Assembly: GCA_016584305.1 (NCBI GenBank)
Contig: JACEEZ010002677.1
Location: 25,001 to 89,000, forward strand
DNA: 64,000 nucleotides
Source of the DNA: Chionoecetes opilio
Lineage: Eukaryota; Arthropoda; Malacostraca; Decapoda; Majidae
Direction: 5' to 3'
Shown: positions 53,822 to 62,899 of the stretch, one piece after another
Numbering within the stretch: position 1 is the first letter of the stretch
How the letters are laid out: every line of letters starts with the position of its first letter
The notes under the pieces: model-generated
Told to the model about the DNA's origin: nothing
The model's input: only the letters and a program-made list of their open reading frames with translations
The model's database searches: none
Made by a program: the position numbers and the translations under genes

Positions 53822-53929
53822 CACATTTGCCGACAGGTGTCATAGGCAGACGACTGTTGTTTACATTCTCCGCTCCTGGTGTGACGTCATCAATAATATT
53901 CGTAGCCCTGTTGGAGGGAAGAAAAAAAA

Positions 53930-55115
53930 ATTCGCGTGCTTTTTACAAAAGTTGTGTTTTTACGGAAATAAGGCATGGAAATAAATTCTTTTTGGTGGAT
54001 TAGGTGTTTTGAATGTACATTCAACATAATTAGGCAAAACAAAAATGGGTCTGGACGATTACTTTAAGCAGAGAGCAAACATCATATTCTGTGTCAAGTT
54101 CGGGAAATCAGCAATGCAGACCCTTGAAATGCTAAAGCAGGCCTTCAGCAATAAAGCAATGTGCCAAACATGTTTTGAGTGGCACTCGTACATCACGAGG
54201 GGCGGAACATCACTGGAGGATGACGAGAGGTCAGGGCTTTCAGCGAGCACCTGAAAACGTTGAAGAAATTGCACGAATCGTGTGTTAGAATCCTTGGATC
54301 ACCATCCATGAAGTTGCTGACATCAATATGTCATTTGGATCAGTTCAGGCAATCCTCATGTCATATTTGAACATGCACCGCATCGCTGCCTAGTTTGTGC
54401 CCAGACTCCTCACCCCAAACCAAAAGCAGCACTGTGTTGAAGTCTGCAAGGATCTCCTCCAACAGGCTCAGGTTGACCCGACCTTCATATCGAGGCTGAC
54501 CACCAGTGAGGAGAGTTGGGTCTGCGGCTACAACCCAGAGGCCAAACAACAGTCTTCGTGGTGGAAAAGCCCACAATCTCCAAGTCTGAAGAAGGTGAGG
54601 CAGGTGAGGAGCGCAATCAAAAGCATGTTTGTAGTTTTTTTCAACATTCGCGGGCTTGTGCGGAGCGAGTTCATCCCCCCCGGCCAGACTGTCAATGCCG
54701 AGTTCTAATGCACCGTTCTGAGGCGTCTATGGGAGAACATCGGGCACAAACGACCCGAGCTCTGGCGTGATGGCAACGGGTGCTCCAACCTGACAACGCA
54801 GCCCCTCACAGTGTGCTGAAAACATGCAAGTCTTTGGCCCACACAACAGGATCATGGCTCCCCTTCCACCCTCCTCACCAGATCTGGTTCCCTGTGACTT
54901 TTTCTTTTTCCCCCAGGTGAGGTTCAAGCCAAAGGGTCGCCACTTTAACACCGTTGAGGAGACCCGGCACAAAACTGTAGTGGTGCTTAACAACCTTTAA
55001 GACCGGGACCTCCAGGGAGCATTACAATCATGGCACAAACGCTGGAGTAGTATAGGGAACGGCGGCCAAATTTACATCAGGTATGCCGTTTGTTTTTTAT
55101 AGGTGTAGTCCAGGA
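53930..55115 (+). pseudogene. mariner-like transposase, broken
   Basis: Starts MGLDDYFKQRANIIFCVKFG at 54045, then CQTCFEWHSYITRGGTSLED, the N-terminal helix-turn-helix of mariner transposases. After frame breaks it continues with VPRLLTPNQKQHCVEVCKDL-like sequence, LTTSEESWVCGYNPEAKQQS (mariner usually 'TGDESW', so the first catalytic Asp is Glu here), FVVFFNIRGLVRSEFIPPGQ, a degenerate 'HDNAPAH' and 'PPSSPDLVPCDFFFFPQ'. The right end ATAGGTGTAGTCCAGGAACT TATCGCAC looks like a mariner terminus. Inactive. A piece of the same 5' end recurs at 57600-58045. Confidence 0.9.
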
Positions 55116-55870
55116 ACTTATCGCACCTGGCATTGTGTTTTTAAGTGTTACTGATGCCTAACATATAAATAGATGGCGAGATATATTTATATACCTGGGT
55201 TATTGCAGTAGTGGTCTAAAGCATGTATGGCATTGATGGCAGGCCGTGGTAAGGTGAGCAGCCTTGATGTGTCACGAATCAAACTGCCGCCGGGCCTTTG
55301 CAGCCCAGCACAAGGGCGCAGCAGTGAGGCAGTCAGGAGTGACCATCAGGTGCTGATGTCTGATGACTGTCTGCAGCTGACATTGTGGACATTACAAGAC
55401 TCAATTATAATTACAGGAATACTTCTACAAATGACATGTTCATTATCATTCTTAAAAATGTGTTTATTTGAAAAAATAAACAGATGAATAAAAGTAGCTG
55501 TATAACAGCGGGCTCATCACAGCAAGCCACCGCTCTGCACCAGGCAAACTGAACACTGGGGAAAAGGTTAAACAATAAACCTGGCAATATAATGTGCTCA
55601 AACACATTTTGAATGTTACAATTTTAAGCAATATTAATTAATCTTAATGTTCTGGATAAATTTGCAGACATTCATTACTAATATTTTGCACATTAAACAG
55701 AAATAACTCAACTTTGTGAAGACCACAATAGTTAGAGCAAATAAGCATATCAATATTTGGGAAAATAGTTTGGTAGCAATATTTGTTTGAATAAGGGAAA
55801 AAACAAATGCATAAAATGTAACATTAATTTCTGTGGTCCATCCTTCTGCTTCACTGTACCCAAAAAGGAC
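55116..55870. other. Probable LYAR 3' UTR and downstream sequence
   Basis: Read on the minus strand, a polyadenylation-type AATAAA lies at 55468-55463, about 400 bases past the LYAR stop, and is a plausible 3' end. No other feature recognised. Confidence 0.35.
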
Positions 55871-56659
55871 TTACTCTTTGGGCAATCTAACCTTATCTTT
55901 GTACAGCACAAACTTGCCTTTTTTGTTTAATTTTTTATGCAACACGACCAATAACTCGGCCTTGGACTTAGCCTCCCCGTGGGCGGCGCAGTAGAGGGAC
56001 AGCACCTTCCTCTGCACCTTACTGACCTTCAGGCCCTCCTCGGGGGCCTCCTGCAGCACCCTCCTGATGGCCACCGACCACTTGAAGGCCGACGGCGGCT
56101 CTACGGGCGACGGGTCTTCGTTATCCTCGTCCAGGATATTATGATTTTCATTTGCGATAATACTTTCCTCTAGCGCATCCTTTTCTTTCCGTTTTTTCTT
56201 CCTTTTTGGTTCTGTCATTTCTGTGGCCTCCTCCTCTCCTGCTGGTAGATCTTTTCCTTTCTTTTTCTTCTTCTTTTTTGACTCTGTAGGTTCCACAACA
56301 GGTTCTTCTTCCTCCACGTCTCGCTTCCTCTTGGCTCCCGGCTTTGTGTCGCCGTCATTCTGTGTGGTGTGTTTATCCTTCTTGGACTTTTTACTTTGCT
56401 TCTCCCTCCTCAACTCCTTCTTTTCCCTTTTATTTAACTTTGCAATATCATCACTGCCATCTTTCTCCGCTCCATTCACTACTTGGTCACCATTTTCACC
56501 GTTGGTTTTCTTGGTGTTATTGTTTGCTTCTGGTACACTCACACCATTCTTAGCGTCAGTCACAGTGTTGGTGTCTTTGGTGTTGGCATCTTTAAATATT
56601 ACCCAGACTCGGTCCACAAGTTTTGGATTAGACACTCTACACGAGCTCTTCATGAAGTT
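55871..56659 (-). CDS. LYAR: LYAR homologue, last coding exon
   Basis: LYAR is a nucleolar protein of growing cells with two N-terminal zinc fingers, linked to pre-rRNA processing. This exon encodes the C-terminal 262 residues. It begins NFMKSSCRVSNPKLVDRVWV (vertebrate: NWMKNSLKVHNESILDQVW), has a long lysine-rich acidic middle with nucleolar-type runs (KREKKELRREKQSKKSKKDK, KRKRDVEEEE, SKKKKKKKGKD), and ends with the conserved domain FKWSVAIRRVLQEAPEEGLK to LVVLHKKLNKKGKFVLYKDK and VRLPKE. The acceptor CTTTGTTTCAG and entry phase 0 fit the upstream exon. Stop TAA-type end at 55871. Confidence 0.92.
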   Translation of the reverse strand, partial: NFMKSSCRVSNPKLVDRVWVIFKDANTKDTNTVTDAKNGVSVPEANNNTKKTNGENGDQVVNGAEKDGSDDIAKLNKREKKELRREKQSKKSKKDKHTTQNDGDTKPGAKRKRDVEEEEPVVEPTESKKKKKKKGKDLPAGEEEATEMTEPKRKKKRKEKDALEESIIANENHNILDEDNEDPSPVEPPSAFKWSVAIRRVLQEAPEEGLKVSKVQRKVLSLYCAAHGEAKSKAELLVVLHKKLNKKGKFVLYKDKVRLPKE

Positions 56660-56966
56660 CTGAAACAAAGAAAGTAATGAAAAATAAAAAATTTCAGACA
56701 CAATCTTGATGAAGTTAAGAAATAGTGGTTTAACAAATGGTAGACTGTCTTGGGGGAAGTAAACAACCCATCAATTACTAATCTCCATGCATTGACTCGT
56801 TAATGGTCAACCATGTATGTATATGTACGTGAAATCAGAGGTTACTATCAGTGGTCTATCATGTCTACGGTTGTCACTTTCTCACTTCCTACAGATTTAA
56901 ACATTCTACAAAGCATAGTAATTATGTCTCTGGAAGTGTCTAGCATCTTGCACCGAGCTGTTCTGC

Positions 56967-57108
56967 CATTTATTCAGGGTGGTTCAGAGGTGACTAGTGG
57001 ACAATGGAGGGTGGCGGTGGTGGGTGGGCTTCGGAGACACGGGAAGCCCACCCACCACCGCCACCCTCCATTGTCCACTAGTCACCTCTGAACCACCCTG
57101 AATAAATG
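56967..57108. repeat. Perfect palindrome, 65-bp arms, 12-base loop
   Basis: The left arm CATTTATTCAGGGTGGTTCA... to ...GGTGGGTGGGCTT (56967-57031) is matched base for base by its reverse complement at 57044-57108. The loop is CGGAGACACGGG. Nothing protein-coding. The arms carry no obvious target duplication. Confidence 0.97.
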
Positions 57109-57599
57109 TAAATATACTAAATAACAGGCTATACACTCACATTTCCAAAACTTAAAAAGGAACTTTCGGGCCCCAGGTGTAGCAACATGCATGGAGGGAG
57201 ACCTGTGTTTGGTGCACCGGTGGCCCGTGTGGCCACAGCCTAAAAGTTGAGTATTTTACTCGCCATGGCGAGTAAATAAATTACATGGCGGGTCAAAATT
57301 ATCTCTCCCTCGCCAGTGGCGAGTGTAAAGATATTTTTTCTACTCGTCAGTAGCGAGTGAGACAGCCCTTCACAAGGCACCCTCGCACCTCCTACGTAGC
57401 TTCAAAGCATGCCCCCGCCCCCTTGCACGGCCTCATCCTCGCACCACGTATCTAGTAGGGCTGGACGAGAACCGGTTCTGCAACCGGTTCCGCCACGACT
57501 GGCTGGGAACCGGTTCCGCCTTAACGGTTCCTCAGTAATCTACAATACATGACTTGACGGTAGCTGTCAGTAGGGAACACAGAAATTTGAAAAGTGGCC

Positions 57600-58045
57600 A
57601 AACAGAACAAAACGTCCATTTTACAAAAGTCGTGTTTTCACGGAAATCAGACGAAGAAATTAAATATTTTTTGTGGTGTTTGATGTTTGAATAATTTTCG
57701 TCGTATCGACGCAGCTGAGATGGATCTCCGCTGTAACCAGACAGCTCTCTCACAAACTACCCCTAGAGAGCTGTCTGCTAGTGCTTATAGTGTTGGCCGA
57801 AGCCAGCACCCCGGGAGGCGGGTTACAAACCCCCGGCTAACACCCGGTACCCATTCACTGCTGGGTGGACAGGGGCTCGGGTTTTAAGGAAACGGCCCAA
57901 CTGTTTCCGCTCCGCCCGGGGATCGAACCCGGGACTTCTCGGTTGTGAATCGAGCGTGCTACCCCTACACCACGGAGTACCCGGGGATTAGGTATTTTGA
58001 ATGAACATTCAACATACTTATGCAAAGAAAAAATGAGTCTGGACG
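57600..58045 (+). mobile_element. mariner 5'-end fragment, split by a SINE
   Basis: TTTTACAAAAGTCGTGTTTT then CACGGAAATCAGACGAAG (57608-57690) and, after the SINE, GGATTAGGTATTTTGAATGA then ACATTCAACATACTTATGCA and ATGAGTCTGGACGAATACTGG (57985-58050). These match 53945-54070, the 5' UTR and first codons of the mariner there. The hAT-like element either captured this piece or was itself hit by it. Confidence 0.8.
57690..57983 (-). mobile_element. tRNA-derived SINE, family D (Val-CAC-like head)
   Basis: On the minus strand: GGTACTCCGTGGTGTAGGGG then TAGCACGCTCG, anticodon-loop-like TTCACAA, then B-box GGGTTCGATCCCCGGG. The cloverleaf-like head resembles valine tRNA (anticodon CAC) but with a mismatched anticodon stem base, so it is a SINE head, not a tRNA gene. 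The body continues to GGGTGCTGGCTTCGGCCAAC. Confidence 0.85.
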
Positions 58046-58245
58046 AATACTGGAGGAACCGGTTCCCACGATTCCGAGAGCCTTTGGAACCGGAACCGGC
58101 GGTTCCAAAAAAAACTGTTCCTGCCCAGCCCTAGTATCTAGTGGGATATCAGTGTGGGAACTAATGGGCAACTCAATTGTGGGAACATCTAACTAGTTGG
58201 CAACCTGACACCACCACGCTGTGACACACATCACTCAGCAACACT

Positions 58246-58273
58246 GACACACACACACACACACACACACACA
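58246..58273. repeat. (CA)n microsatellite
   Basis: Pure CA run. Confidence 0.92.
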
Positions 58274-58413
58274 GTGGTGCCGAAGTCAATAACTATTTGT
58301 TAATTTTCCTCTGGCTAGTGAATTTTTTTTTTGGCTGGTAAATATTTTTAAGCACTCGCCAGTGGCTGACAGATGTATTGTACACTTTCAGGCCTGGGCG
58401 GTGATCATGTTAA

Positions 58414-59216
58414 CCCCCTCGCATTCCATAATTGTACTTATGAATTCTTTCCAGTGGCAGCCCCTGGGAGAGGCCCTCAGAAGGTTTTTCTACGCATAAA
58501 AATGTTTACTTTCCAGTTCATTTTTCCCCCATACCAAATACTCTTATCAGTGTAAATGTTATACTATTATCTTTAGAGATGTTTGTTCTATAAGATTATT
58601 GCAGAAACAACTGTAAGGCACACAGAACAAATCCCATTATGAGACTGAATAAATGCACATAAACAGTACATTGACTTCAACTCTTCACAAGAAAAAAAAT
58701 TCTGAGACAACTTTCAACATGTTGCATAGCAAAAGAAGTGGAATGATACCAGTCTTCCATATAAACAATTTGTTTCTGGTAAGGGAGCATGACGGGAGCA
58801 CCGTGGAAAAAGTAGCCTAAACTAAACATTTATCGCTAAACAATCAAATGTTTTATCCATTGCATTTTTGTTTCTCGAATTTTTCAGCACTGTTTTATTG
58901 ACAACCGGTGCAATTATGAGTTTGAAATTATGTTCGTGAACCGATTTGTTTGAAAAGGGAGACGTTCGAAACCAGAGGTTTGACTGTATTTTATTTGGGC
59001 ACTACCAAAATAATGCTTACAGAGGGTTGCCAGATAATTCATTTTCAAATAATCAGCTTACTGAACACTTGCCCCCAAAAAAAGCAGATAGCGTTATTTA
59101 TCGATTTTAGGCTAATATTTTTCTGCCGCAGAGGGCCGAACGAGGCGTTACGCGTCTCAGGCGTTCCAGACATCACTTCTCGAATGACGCGTAACGCGTC
59201 CTAGACTGCGAGGGGG
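58414..59216. mobile_element. piggyBac-like MITE, family P2, 803 bp
   Basis: Flanked by TTAA on both sides (58410-58413, 59217-59220). Termini CCCCCTCGCATTC and GACTGCGAGGGGG are inverted repeats with one mismatch. The right subterminal region repeats ACGCGTAACGCGTC. No transposase frame recognised. Inserted in the LYAR intron, 64 bp from the splice donor of the 59281-59506 exon. Confidence 0.85.
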
Positions 59217-59280
59217 TTAACACTGGTGATGCATACTGGCACACAGACTGACAGTTGCACTACCCTGATACACATCTTAC

Positions 59281-59506
59281 CCTGAATTTGCCCTCCTTGC
59301 GGGGAATGTTGGAGTGCTGCATGATGCTCTGCAGCAAGTCCCGCAGCTGGGGCTCCATGTGCTTAGAGGTGGCAACCTTCTCTTTGATCTTTTCAACCCA
59401 TTCCTCTTGTTTCTTCTCTCCTTTATTCTCCTTGGAGACATAGTTGTTTCCTCCATACTTCTCGTTCTCTGTGATGCATTTCAGATGGCCGGCATAGTCT
59501 TCCCCC
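59281..59506 (-). CDS. LYAR: LYAR homologue, penultimate visible exon
   Basis: 226 bp, entering in phase 2 (completing TG|G, tryptophan) and leaving in phase 0 at a GTAAGA donor. Encodes GEDYAGHLKCITENEKYGGN, NYVSKENKGEKKQEEWVEKI and LRDLLQSIMQHSNIPRKEGK then FR, matching vertebrate LYAR 'WGDDYKNHVKCISEDQKYGGKGYEGK...QAWIQKI...NVPRKKAKFQ'. H-x3-C here closes the second zinc finger. The exon with the first cysteines was not found between 59507 and 64000, so it lies beyond the window or is too short to recognise. Confidence 0.92.
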
Positions 59507-59603
59507 CTGAGGACAAGTACCCAGGAGGTTAGGGAGCCCAGGCACTGCAGGCACAGTCTCTACACGCTCACACACACACAAACACAATCATGAAATTTAT
59601 TAA

Positions 59604-60294
59604 CCCTCTCACGCACGAAAAGTTTAATAAGTTTTTCCGTCCACTGCGACATCCGTCTTATGCTCCCTGAGGGGCCCCGCGAAATGGCCTGACTGCGGCG
59701 AATTATTTTTTTATGTTATCAATTTCACCAACGTGTATTCTTTTTTCCTGTCATTATTATATATCATTGGTTTTGCAAGATATTATTCTGCCTTATGAAA
59801 GAAAAAAATAACAAGAAATGCAAATAAATAGCGGAATTTACCAACTCCGAAAAAATATTGAGTAAAGAGAAATAAGAAATACTTACGTTCACCACTTCGT
59901 AGCTCGAAACTTCCTGAGTCAACTTTTTATGGTTTATATGCCAATAAAGGTGGATTTTTATGAGGATTCCAACGCTACCATTATAATTTTCATATGGCCA
60001 GTACGGCCAGCTCGGGACACGTTTTAAAGGGACGACAAACCGCGCGCACAGGCTGCCTGCTGAGTGGAAACTGAGACACAAACCCTTATCATTTCACATC
60101 CACTCACACGAGAGTTGGCAATTAGTTTATTTTATAGGTCTAGCTTGGATCTTTAACGCAGAAAATTTTGACACAATTCTGATAAATACTTTATTTTTGG
60201 CGAATTTTTAACAGTTTTTTGACGCAATTCGCGTCAAAAGCTCAGATTGCAGACGGGCCCGTTTAGACGCATCGCGTCACCGTGCGTGAGAGGG
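59604..60294. mobile_element. piggyBac-like MITE, family P3, 691 bp
   Basis: Flanked by TTAA (59600-59603, 60295-60298). Termini CCCTCTCACGCACG and CGTGCGTGAGAGGG are perfect inverted repeats of 14 bp. A GACGC(G/A)(T/A)-type word is repeated near the right end. No coding capacity. Distinct from families P1 and P2 in interior, but with the same CCCT(C)-start and TTAA target. Confidence 0.88.
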
Positions 60295-60950
60295 TTAATA
60301 AAGAAATGAGTCACATTTAGATATAATGCAGAGGATTATTATGAACCAGCGGTATAATTCACTTGCTCAATTTTGTTCATAATAACCATGAGTTATGTCT
60401 GGGCTGCCAGCAGTCATTACTGTCTTATATGAGGAAAAAATACTTTAACAAAATCTTTCACTTATGCCATTACACAATAACATGCCACATTATAAAAGTA
60501 TCACAGTGTTTGTTTGTTTTTATGCTAATGGAAATATAATTATGTTCCCCAGCCTTCCTGAAAATAAAATATACAAACATAAATTACAAAATGAAGTTAC
60601 TTTGTAAAATGTTTCCTCTGTTGACATATCTGCCCTGACAACGTGCTCACAGTTGTCAGGGAGCATTGGCGCCGCAGTGCAGGCAATCTGCTGCTACAGG
60701 TTCACAATCTTTTATCCAAAATTCTGAAAACCGAAAAACTCCGAAAACCGAACATTTTTTCCAGACTATCTGTCGTCTGCATACCAAAGCTCGCGTTTGG
60801 TGCCAAACTTGACCAGAAATGCCCAACGTTCAACCCAGGACACGCAGTGTTGTCTCAGTGCTCCTACCAGTCAGACGCACGTCGCTCTGCTGCTCACGGA
60901 TACATATTTTGTTAATTTTTGCAATTTTTTTTACTTTGAAGACTGTGAAA

Positions 60951-61310
60951 ATGTCAAAAAGAGCTGCAAATTCCCCTATGGATAACAGTGAGAAGCAGAA
61001 AAGGAAGCGCCTGTCATTATAGATAGCACAGAAAGTAGAGTTATTACAGAAACTTGATCGTGTGTACATGTATCAGTGTCCATGAGATTATGGCAGTTTA
61101 TTCAATCAAAGAGAGATTGCTTAGACAGAAACCTGTTAATGAAACAAATGACACTGGAGGAAGTCTTTAAAAAGGCCGTCTCTCGTAGTGCTGCTGAACT
61201 TGAGAATCCTGTTCCTGGCCCATCATCAGATGTCCAACTCCAACCCGAAGACGATGGTCACCATAACAACGATGACTACATTGATTCTCCAGAATCCTCA
61301 AACTAGTTGT
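60951..61310 (+). pseudogene. Tigger-like transposase N-terminal remnant
   Basis: ATG at 60951: MSKRAANSPMDNSEKQKRKR then LSL, a TAG at 61020-61022, then IAQKVELLQKLDRVYMYQCP in the same frame, the 'L-x-x-x-x-K-x-E-L-L-x-K-L-D' start of a pogo-type helix-turn-helix. Later pieces (MTLEEVFKKAVSRSAAELEN, an acidic tail ending SPESSN) look like the acidic C-terminus of the protein. The DDE core is deleted. Confidence 0.7.
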
Positions 61311-61398
61311 TTTGTGCTTTTACTGCATGTAAGTATATTTTCTTGTGTTTAGCTTAGTTTGAGCCAGTTTATGTTTAAAGTTTTATTTAATGTTTTAT

Positions 61399-61580
61399 CT
61401 TTTTTTATTATTTATTCGGGGGATTCAAGAATCCCCGAGCAGGACACCTAAGGCCGTGTAGCCCCGCTAGGGTGACAAGAGAGTGCTGCCACCTTCGCCG
61501 AGTAACTGCCGGGATTGAGGCACAAACTCGCGACCTTGTGGCCACGAGCCGAGCACTCTACCGCTGAGCCACCCGTTCCC
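61399..61580 (-). mobile_element. tRNA-derived SINE, family C
   Basis: On the minus strand: GGGGAACGGGTGGCTCAGCG then GTAGAGTGCTCGGC, a near-perfect A-box; a degenerate B-box GCGAGTTTGTGCC. The body ends GGATTCTTGAATCCCCC. Nested in the Tigger-like element, so younger than it. Only one copy of this family in the window. Confidence 0.82.
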
Positions 61581-61744
61581 CTTGTAATGTTTTATCTAAA
61601 AAGCGTTAAAATCTACGCTAAATATCTTCCATTCTGAAATCCGAAAAATTACGAAATCCGAAAAGTGTCTGGTCCCAAGGTTTTCGGATAAGAGATTGTG
61701 AACCTGTAGTAAGAACAGGATTTTTTCAACGCTTGACCTTTTAG

Positions 61745-61985
61745 CACCTGTATCTACTTCCTTTGATATACAGGAAATGAGCTACACTCGTGGGGTTCCA
61801 TCTCCATGCATTTAGTTAATCTTAACTAAACTAAAATCATGATCACTATTGGCATTTCCTATCTCACTGTCCAAGTTATTCCACATCAATACAACGCTGA
61901 GGAAACCTGTACTGTGCTTTTTATGTCCTTCAAGTATTTTGTGTTCAGCTTCCTTCCATGTGCTCTTGTGGCTCCTACATCCCAC
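61745..61985 (-). pseudogene. LINE ORF2 3' end, family K, decayed
   Basis: The minus strand encodes STGFLSVVLMWNNLDSEIGN then ANSDHDFSLVKIN, aligning with VQVWNGLNEEVISAKNVHQL of the 37465 element. The 3' end GAGCTACACTCGTGGGGTTC CATCTCC (plus strand) is the family terminus. Confidence 0.7.
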
Positions 61986-62012
61986 ACACACACACAACAC
62001 ACACACACACAC
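61983..62012. repeat. (CA)n microsatellite
   Basis: CA run with one AACAC interruption. Confidence 0.9.
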
Positions 62013-62079
62013 CTTCTTTGTGAATTCTTTGCAAGGCCGATACAGCTCTATGCATCGCTATCCAGTCTCCTCATTATGC

Positions 62080-62345
62080 AGGCTGTTCTCTTGAGGGCTC
62101 CCAGGGGTTGGCTCTGTAAGTTGTCACACGAGGGCTCTGATTTGCCCCTCACCCACGATGGCACCAGGAAGGATTTCTATAATGACGCCCGTGCCGATCA
62201 GGAGGCTCGTACCGCCCTCTGTCGCCCAATGCACTCGCCATAGAAGGCAATAGTTGATAGGCACCGTGTGGGAAGTCTTTGGCCACTCGACATCGGAAGA
62301 AAGATCTTGCTCCCAGCAGGACTTGAACTCGGGACCCCAAGCTCA
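62080..62345 (-). mobile_element. tRNA-derived SINE, family B, diverged copy
   Basis: On the minus strand the body AAGATCTTTCTTCCGATGTC then GAGTGGCCAAAGAC, and ATGGCGAGTGCATTGGGCGA then CAGAGGGCGGTACGAGCCTC, corresponds to the other family B copies. B-box GAGTTCAAGTCC is present, while the A-box head is lost. Confidence 0.8.
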
Positions 62346-62639
62346 TTACTACTAAGCCTGCACATTTATGGTGTTCTTATCTTGAGCCGTGTTCATTGCA
62401 GCCTATGCTGGGTGACCCATCACAGGTGTGACACACAAGCCAGACAATGTAATGCTTGTCCACCACGGCTCAGACCCAACAACCTACCTGAAAACTATTG
62501 TACTAAGTTCCTATCTAGCTAGGCTTTACTGTCAAGGTTTTGTCTCTAAAAATTAGTCATTTCTAAATTGCGTTGGTAAACTTTTTCAATACAATAACAA
62601 CCCTTGACATCCTGAGCAAAGTGTTGAAATATCCTCCAT

Positions 62640-62895
62640 CCCATAGCTGAGCTCTACACAAAGCACAGCACTCTGAGGTGGCTTGGTCATACAGACAGAA
62701 AGGCAGAAAGTGAGATGACCGAGAGAGTATGTATGAGTGTAGTGCATGCGGTGGGTAGTACAGGACTGCCTCCAGTGCAAGGGGAGGACAGAGGGCTTGA
62801 GAATGTGAGAGAAAGGGCAAGAGAAGAATAAGGGTTAGAACATGCAAGGGGGGAATGCAAGGACAGGAATAAATGAAGACATTATTATCGTCATG
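62640..62895 (+). pseudogene. LINE ORF C-terminal remnant
   Basis: Plus-strand frame: STLRWLGHTDRKAESEMTER then VCMSVVHAVGSTGLPPVQGE and DRGLENVRERAREE, a stop, then GLEHARGECKDRNK. This is the 'LRWFGHV.RM....R.Y.S...G.RGRPP.KW.D.V.EY..ERG' terminus of endonuclease-RT LINEs. Broken by a stop and substitutions. Confidence 0.8.
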
Positions 62896-62899
62896 CCCT

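Larger units (their letters stand above)
57456..58133. mobile_element. hAT-like element, 678 bp, with 8-bp target duplication
   Basis: Left end TAGGGCTGGACGAGAACCGG, right end (complement) TAGGGCTGGGCAGGAACAGT, so the inverted termini share TAGGGCTGG. Both sides carry the identical 8-mer GTATCTAG (57448-57455 and 58134-58141), the hallmark of hAT insertion. Subterminal GGAACCGG(TT) repeats fill both ends. The interior holds part of a mariner 5' end and a SINE. Confidence 0.9.
56660..59280. other. LYAR intron, 2.6 kb, full of mobile elements
   Basis: Contains the 65-bp-arm palindrome, the hAT-like element with nested mariner piece and SINE, a CA run (58246-58272), and a TTAA-flanked element. 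The GGCGAGTA words at 57255-57360 recur in a loose local repeat. Confidence 0.7.
60697..61706 (+). mobile_element. Tigger-like element, ~1.0 kb, with nested SINE
   Basis: Termini CAGGTTCACAATCTTTTATC and GATAAGAGATTGTGAACCTG are inverted repeats (one mismatch), with TA on both sides (60695-60696, 61707-61708). Subterminal sequence is rich in CCGAAAA(T/C)-type words, as in mammalian MER44/Tigger7 ends. It contains a remnant of a transposase N-terminus and a SINE. Confidence 0.88.

Noticed and set aside
53888..53895. CRE-like TGACGTCA as a promoter element
   Set aside because: An isolated 8-mer next to a transposon fragment; no transcription start evidence.
56223..56663. Plus-strand frame opposite the LYAR exon
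   Set aside because: A phenylalanine/serine-rich mirror of the lysine-rich LYAR coding strand.
57895..57980. Functional tRNA-Val(CAC) gene
   Set aside because: The cloverleaf has a mismatched anticodon stem base and is continuous with a SINE body also found at 48785; it is a SINE head.
61480..61580. Functional tRNA gene on the minus strand
   Set aside because: The A-box is good but the B-box is degenerate and the sequence continues into a SINE body nested in a transposon.
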